A DNA stretch of 64,000 nucleotides, from NCBI GenBank assembly GCA_050313995.1, contig JBNPMM010000001.1; one strand, 5' to 3'. Below the pieces are notes generated by a model, which saw only the letters and a list, made by a program, of their open reading frames with translations, did not search any database and had not been told where the DNA came from. The translations under genes and the position numbers were made by a program. Position 1 is the first letter of the stretch; each line of letters starts with the position of its first letter. Positions 60,654 through 64,000 of the stretch are shown here, in pieces. Source of the stretch: JAUMWX01 sp023394215. Lineage in GTDB: Bacteria; Bacillota; Clostridia; Tissierellales; Peptoniphilaceae.

Positions 60654-61832
60654 TTAGTCTTCGGGCCCAATTACCTCCATTTCCAAATTAGCTATGGCAT
60701 CTTTAATCAAGCCCTCTATATCTAAATTTTCTTCCTCTCTTAATATATCTTGCAACCTCGGCTTTGTAGTTGGCCTATCCGGTGCAAAAAATGAACAACA
60801 ATCATCATATGGTTCTATAGAAATATCATAGGTCTTTATTTTTTCCGCAATATGGATAATATCAAGCTTATCCATATTTATAAGAGGTCTTAATATCGGT
60901 AATTTTGTCGCATCATTTACTACTGAAATCGACTGTATAGTTTGGCTTGCAACCTGACCTAAGGCTTCACCGGTTACAAAGCCGTCAAATCTATGCTTAG
61001 AAGCAATAATCTCGCCTATCCTCATCATAAATCTTCTTGCTATTACCGTAGTGTATCTCAGCTTACAATTTTTATTTATAGCCGTATAGATATTTAAAAG
61101 ATTTACTTGAAAATAAGGTATATCGCCTAAATAAACGGACATCTGCCTTGCTAATCTCTTGGCCTTGTCCTGAGCCCTCTGACTTGTAAAAGGATAAGAA
61201 TGAAAATGAACCGCACCTATTTCCACCCCTCTCTTTCCTATTTCAAAACCAGCAACAGGTGAATCTATCCCTCCTGATAAAAGCAAAAGCGCTCTACCGC
61301 CCGTTCCTAAAGGAAGTCCTCCTATGGTCTTTTCTCGCCTCAAGTAAACATAACATTTTTCCCTTATATCCACATTTATAAGATATTTAGGATCCTTCAC
61401 ATCAACCTTTAATATTTTACCGAAATTTTTAAGTACAAGCCCCCCTGCTTCGGCAGCAAGTTCCATGCTGTTCATAGGAAAAGACTTATCGGCCCTGTGC
61501 CCCTTGATCTTGAAAGTAGTTTTTTCCGCTATGCCCTCATTTCCGATAAGCTCAACAAGTGCCTCTTCAATACTTACCCACTCCTTATTCGTAGCTTCAA
61601 CTGCCGGATAAATATAGGATAAGCCGAATATCATTTTACACCTGTCAATGATGGCTTCAAAATCATCTTTATTTACCTCAAAAAAAAGCTTACCCTGGTC
61701 AAGGTGATACCTTCCAAGCTCAAATTCCTCCAAGGCCTTTCTTACCTGTTTTATCGATTTGCTTATAAAGGTTGATCTGTTGTTACCTTTAAGCATTAAT
61801 TCTCCGAAACTAATCCCCAATAACCATCTCAT
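60654..61832 (-). CDS. thiI: tRNA 4-thiouridine synthase ThiI
   Basis: A 392-residue enzyme that thiolates U8 of tRNA and may supply sulfur for thiamin. NFLD/THUMP domains (residues 1-165, with FGELMLKGNNRSTF) are followed by the PP-loop ATPase LLLLSGGIDSPVAGFEIGKR and CCSFFAPDRPTTKP with a conserved cysteine. No C-terminal rhodanese domain, as usual in Firmicutes, where a dedicated NifS-like desulfurase passes the sulfur; that gene overlaps by four bases upstream. Confidence 0.95.
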   Translation of the reverse strand: MRWLLGISFGELMLKGNNRSTFISKSIKQVRKALEEFELGRYHLDQGKLFFEVNKDDFEAIIDRCKMIFGLSYIYPAVEATNKEWVSIEEALVELIGNEGIAEKTTFKIKGHRADKSFPMNSMELAAEAGGLVLKNFGKILKVDVKDPKYLINVDIREKCYVYLRREKTIGGLPLGTGGRALLLLSGGIDSPVAGFEIGKRGVEIGAVHFHSYPFTSQRAQDKAKRLARQMSVYLGDIPYFQVNLLNIYTAINKNCKLRYTTVIARRFMMRIGEIIASKHRFDGFVTGEALGQVASQTIQSISVVNDATKLPILRPLINMDKLDIIHIAEKIKTYDISIEPYDDCCSFFAPDRPTTKPRLQDILREEENLDIEGLIKDAIANLEMEVIGPED

Positions 61833-62926
61833 CTATTTAATATTCCTCTTATAATTTCTATTTTTTCTCTTAGCTTTTCCATAAATTTCTCTCCTTCCTC
61901 AAAACTTGAATTCCTATCCATAGATATCCTTATACAGCCTCCGCTGTAATCTTCCCCCAAACCTATGGCATTCAAAACTGAAGATTTTTGATTTTTACTG
62001 CAGGCCGACCCTGTTGAAATATAAATATCATCCATCTCCAAATAATGTAAAAGTATCTCAGCCCCTATATTCTTAAAACACACATTTAAAATATAGGGCG
62101 AAGCATCCTCGGGAGAATTTATAAGACTATCCTCAATAGCTCCTATTTCTCGTCTTAGATAGGCATTGATTTTGCCTATTTCATCAAAATTGTTATCAAG
62201 CTCACTTGCCTTTGCAAAACCCAAAATAGCAGGGACATTTTCCGTTGATGAAAAAATATTTTTTTCCTGCCCTCCTCCAAAATATAGGGGATAAAAATTT
62301 TCAGGTTTTCTTATGAAAAGTCCGGCTATACCCTTGGGGCCATTTATCTTATGGCTCGCAATCGTATAAAAATCTACATCCTTAAGGTCTATATTTACCT
62401 TCTTAAAGGCCTGTACCCCGTCGGAATGAAACAGGACCTTATTATTTATGGATTTGGCGATTTTTGCAAGTTCAGATATCTTGTTCACGGTCCCCAACTC
62501 ATTATTCACATTCATAATCGAAACTAAAATTGTATCCGAGTCTATTTTGCTCTTAAAATCTTCAAAATCTATAAACCCGTGTCCGTCAACCCTTACCCGT
62601 CTCACTTCTATGCAGTCAAATGCCTGCTTGGCTATGCTGGCATGCTCTATTTCCGAAACAACTATATTTCCCTTTTTCCCTCTAAGACAGGAATTAAAAA
62701 CTGCATTGTTTGCTATGGTCGCACTTGGGGTAAAATACAAGTTTTCCGCACTTACACCAAGCTTATTGGATATTGTAAGCCTTGCTTTTTTTACCTTTTT
62801 TTCAAGTTCAAATCCCAACTTATGCAAAGATGACGGATTAGCCCATGAATTTTCCAATGCTTCAAGCATTATTTCTCTAACTTCGGCATCTGTTTTTGTT
62901 GTTGAAGCATTATCAAAATAAATCAT
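61829..62926 (-). CDS. cysteine desulfurase (NifS-like)
   Basis: A 365-residue PLP enzyme taking sulfur from cysteine. Starts IYFDNASTTKTDAEV; PLP lysine in TIASHKINGPKGIAGLF; sulfur-carrying cysteine loop STGSACSKNQKSSVL. ATGA overlap with thiI indicates it is the sulfur donor for tRNA thiolation (YrvO/NifZ type). Start follows GGTGAATAGGG. Confidence 0.95.
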   Translation of the reverse strand: MIYFDNASTTKTDAEVREIMLEALENSWANPSSLHKLGFELEKKVKKARLTISNKLGVSAENLYFTPSATIANNAVFNSCLRGKKGNIVVSEIEHASIAKQAFDCIEVRRVRVDGHGFIDFEDFKSKIDSDTILVSIMNVNNELGTVNKISELAKIAKSINNKVLFHSDGVQAFKKVNIDLKDVDFYTIASHKINGPKGIAGLFIRKPENFYPLYFGGGQEKNIFSSTENVPAILGFAKASELDNNFDEIGKINAYLRREIGAIEDSLINSPEDASPYILNVCFKNIGAEILLHYLEMDDIYISTGSACSKNQKSSVLNAIGLGEDYSGGCIRISMDRNSSFEEGEKFMEKLREKIEIIRGILNR

Positions 62927-63037
62927 CCCTATTCACCAACTTTCCAATCAAGGCTTAAAAAGCCCTCAAAATCCTATTTTATCCTATAGATATATGATAA
63001 AATGTATTATATCAAATAATCAAATAAAGGTTAAGAC

Positions 63038-63958
63038 ATGTATATTTTCAAACAAAATATTGAAACTTACAACTTAAAAGAAAATGATGTCGTCCTTGAC
63101 ATAGAGACAAGCGGCGTTCATAGGGACTTATCTCACATCGTAACGGTGGGGCTTTTATTTTCATCATCAACAGACAATAATTTTATCCAACTTACTGCTG
63201 AAAAAGACGAAGAAAAAAAGCTGCTTGATAAGTTGTATGACCTCATAAAGAATAAAAACATAATCACCTATAACGGTAAAAACTTTGACCTTCCCTTTAT
63301 AAATTCAAGGTGTGTACATCACAATTTATTATCCCCCGATTGGGATTGCGAATTTGATATATTCAGGTTTTTAATAGCTAATAGGGCGATAACTGATATT
63401 TCCATGTTCTCCCTACAGGAAATCGAGAAATACTTGTCTATCGAAAGATTTGAAAACTTCGAACTCGAAGCCGATCAAGCCTTCTATGCTCAAATTGAAG
63501 ATGAAAATCTAAAAAAAATATCTCTACATAATAAGTACGATGTTATAAATACTGAAAAAGTCCTTTCCTTAGTTAATAAAATAGAGGAAGCAAAAAATCT
63601 TTATTTTGATCTGAATGGAGAAAGTTTAAACTTAAAAATCGAAAACCTTAGCATAGATAAGGATATTTTAGAAATAAATTTATCTTCAAGTTCAGATAAA
63701 CTTTCAAGCTTTGTTGCATCTCAAACTTGGTTGGATTGGGAAATGTCCAGGGTAAAGATAAGAATAAAACTGGCCCAAGGCTTTATTTCAAAAGACACCC
63801 TTGCGCAGGTTTTTATACAAGAGAAAGGTCCATATATAAAAGATCTCTCAACCTATAAGCTAAGAGAAAATATCCTGCTTATAAGGGTAGAAAACAGGTA
63901 TATGTTGAAAAATATAAAAAATTTAATTGAAAATATTATAAAAGAATTTATTAAATAA
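63038..63958 (+). CDS. YprB-like RNase H-fold exonuclease
   Basis: A 306-residue protein of the YprB/RNase H-like group. The DEDD-type motifs are visible: DIETSGVHRDLSH (Asp, Glu), ITYNGKNFDLPFINSRC (Asp), and LHNKYDVINTEKVL (Asp). The C-terminal 110 residues are a helical tail without recognised domain. Presumed 3'-5' exonuclease activity on nucleic acid; physiological role unknown. Divergent from the thiI/desulfurase pair. Confidence 0.82.
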   Translation: MYIFKQNIETYNLKENDVVLDIETSGVHRDLSHIVTVGLLFSSSTDNNFIQLTAEKDEEKKLLDKLYDLIKNKNIITYNGKNFDLPFINSRCVHHNLLSPDWDCEFDIFRFLIANRAITDISMFSLQEIEKYLSIERFENFELEADQAFYAQIEDENLKKISLHNKYDVINTEKVLSLVNKIEEAKNLYFDLNGESLNLKIENLSIDKDILEINLSSSSDKLSSFVASQTWLDWEMSRVKIRIKLAQGFISKDTLAQVFIQEKGPYIKDLSTYKLRENILLIRVENRYMLKNIKNLIENIIKEFIK

Positions 63959-63962
63959 AAAA

Positions 63963-64000
63963 TCGAACTCTTACTGCTTATATAAGCAATAAAAGTTCGA
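63963..64000. terminator. hairpin at window end, after YprB-like gene
   Basis: TCGAACT pairs with AGTTCGA and TGCTTATATAAGCA lies at the tip. The tail lies beyond the window, so the direction of action cannot be judged. Confidence 0.6.

Overview
The window is AT-rich bacterial DNA with Gram-positive (Firmicutes) features: T-box control of a tryptophan gene, PrsA-type foldase, CspA, HU, lipobox lipoproteins, an ECF transporter S component, AGGAGG-type ribosome sites and cell-wall-binding repeat proteins. Pyruvate phosphate dikinase with its regulator, the polyamine transporter and overall gene style suggest an anaerobic Clostridia/Tissierellia-like organism (Peptoniphilaceae-like is my best guess, not proven). 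No rRNA, tRNA or CRISPR array was seen.

Layout. 1-5.7 kb: end of an ECF S component, a radical SAM protein, a secreted GH30 glycosidase, and a lone trpB behind a long leader with a Trp T-box, two terminators and a 13-codon ORF containing a Trp codon. 5.8-15.8 kb: accessory DNA at the 3' end of guaA. A 7.4-kb element (8332-15763) lies between copies of the guaA 3' end and carries a Clp-like AAA+ ATPase with a membrane partner, an Eco47II-like restriction enzyme remnant, SRPBCC, membrane and AraC proteins, a 54-residue integrase stub, an excisionase-like gene, a phage-type repressor and a flavodoxin-like gene. Left of it (7.1-8.35 kb) is the relic of a related element with the same repressor and the same end but different cargo, joined to a beheaded helicase.

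15.7-39.7 kb is housekeeping: guaA, HU, the operon glmU-like/prs/pth/mfd/prsA, murC, a GT4 glycosyltransferase, a uracil permease with a small Fe-S protein, YwlG-like, TRIC, Hsp33, CspA, methyltransferase, hpt, valS, and the ppdK regulator with ppdK. 39.9-43.5 kb: a small membrane protein and two tandem cell-wall-binding proteins (CAP domain; L,D-transpeptidase). 43.7-48 kb: a sugar-acid catabolic operon (UxaA-like large and small subunits, DapA-family aldolase, KdgT-like permease) facing an IclR regulator, with a clear promoter and palindromic operator. 48-64 kb: hemolysin III family, DUF1836 regulator, the regulator-potABCD-folD-trpS run, pepT, a heterodimeric ABC exporter, thiI with a cysteine desulfurase, and a YprB-like exonuclease.

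The most unusual items are the membrane protein/Clp-like ATPase pair in the guaA island, two related elements with the same ends and swapped cargo, the dual-looking control of an orphan trpB, and a GlmU homologue whose uridyltransferase domain has lost its signature. All calls come from reading the sequence; no searches were run.
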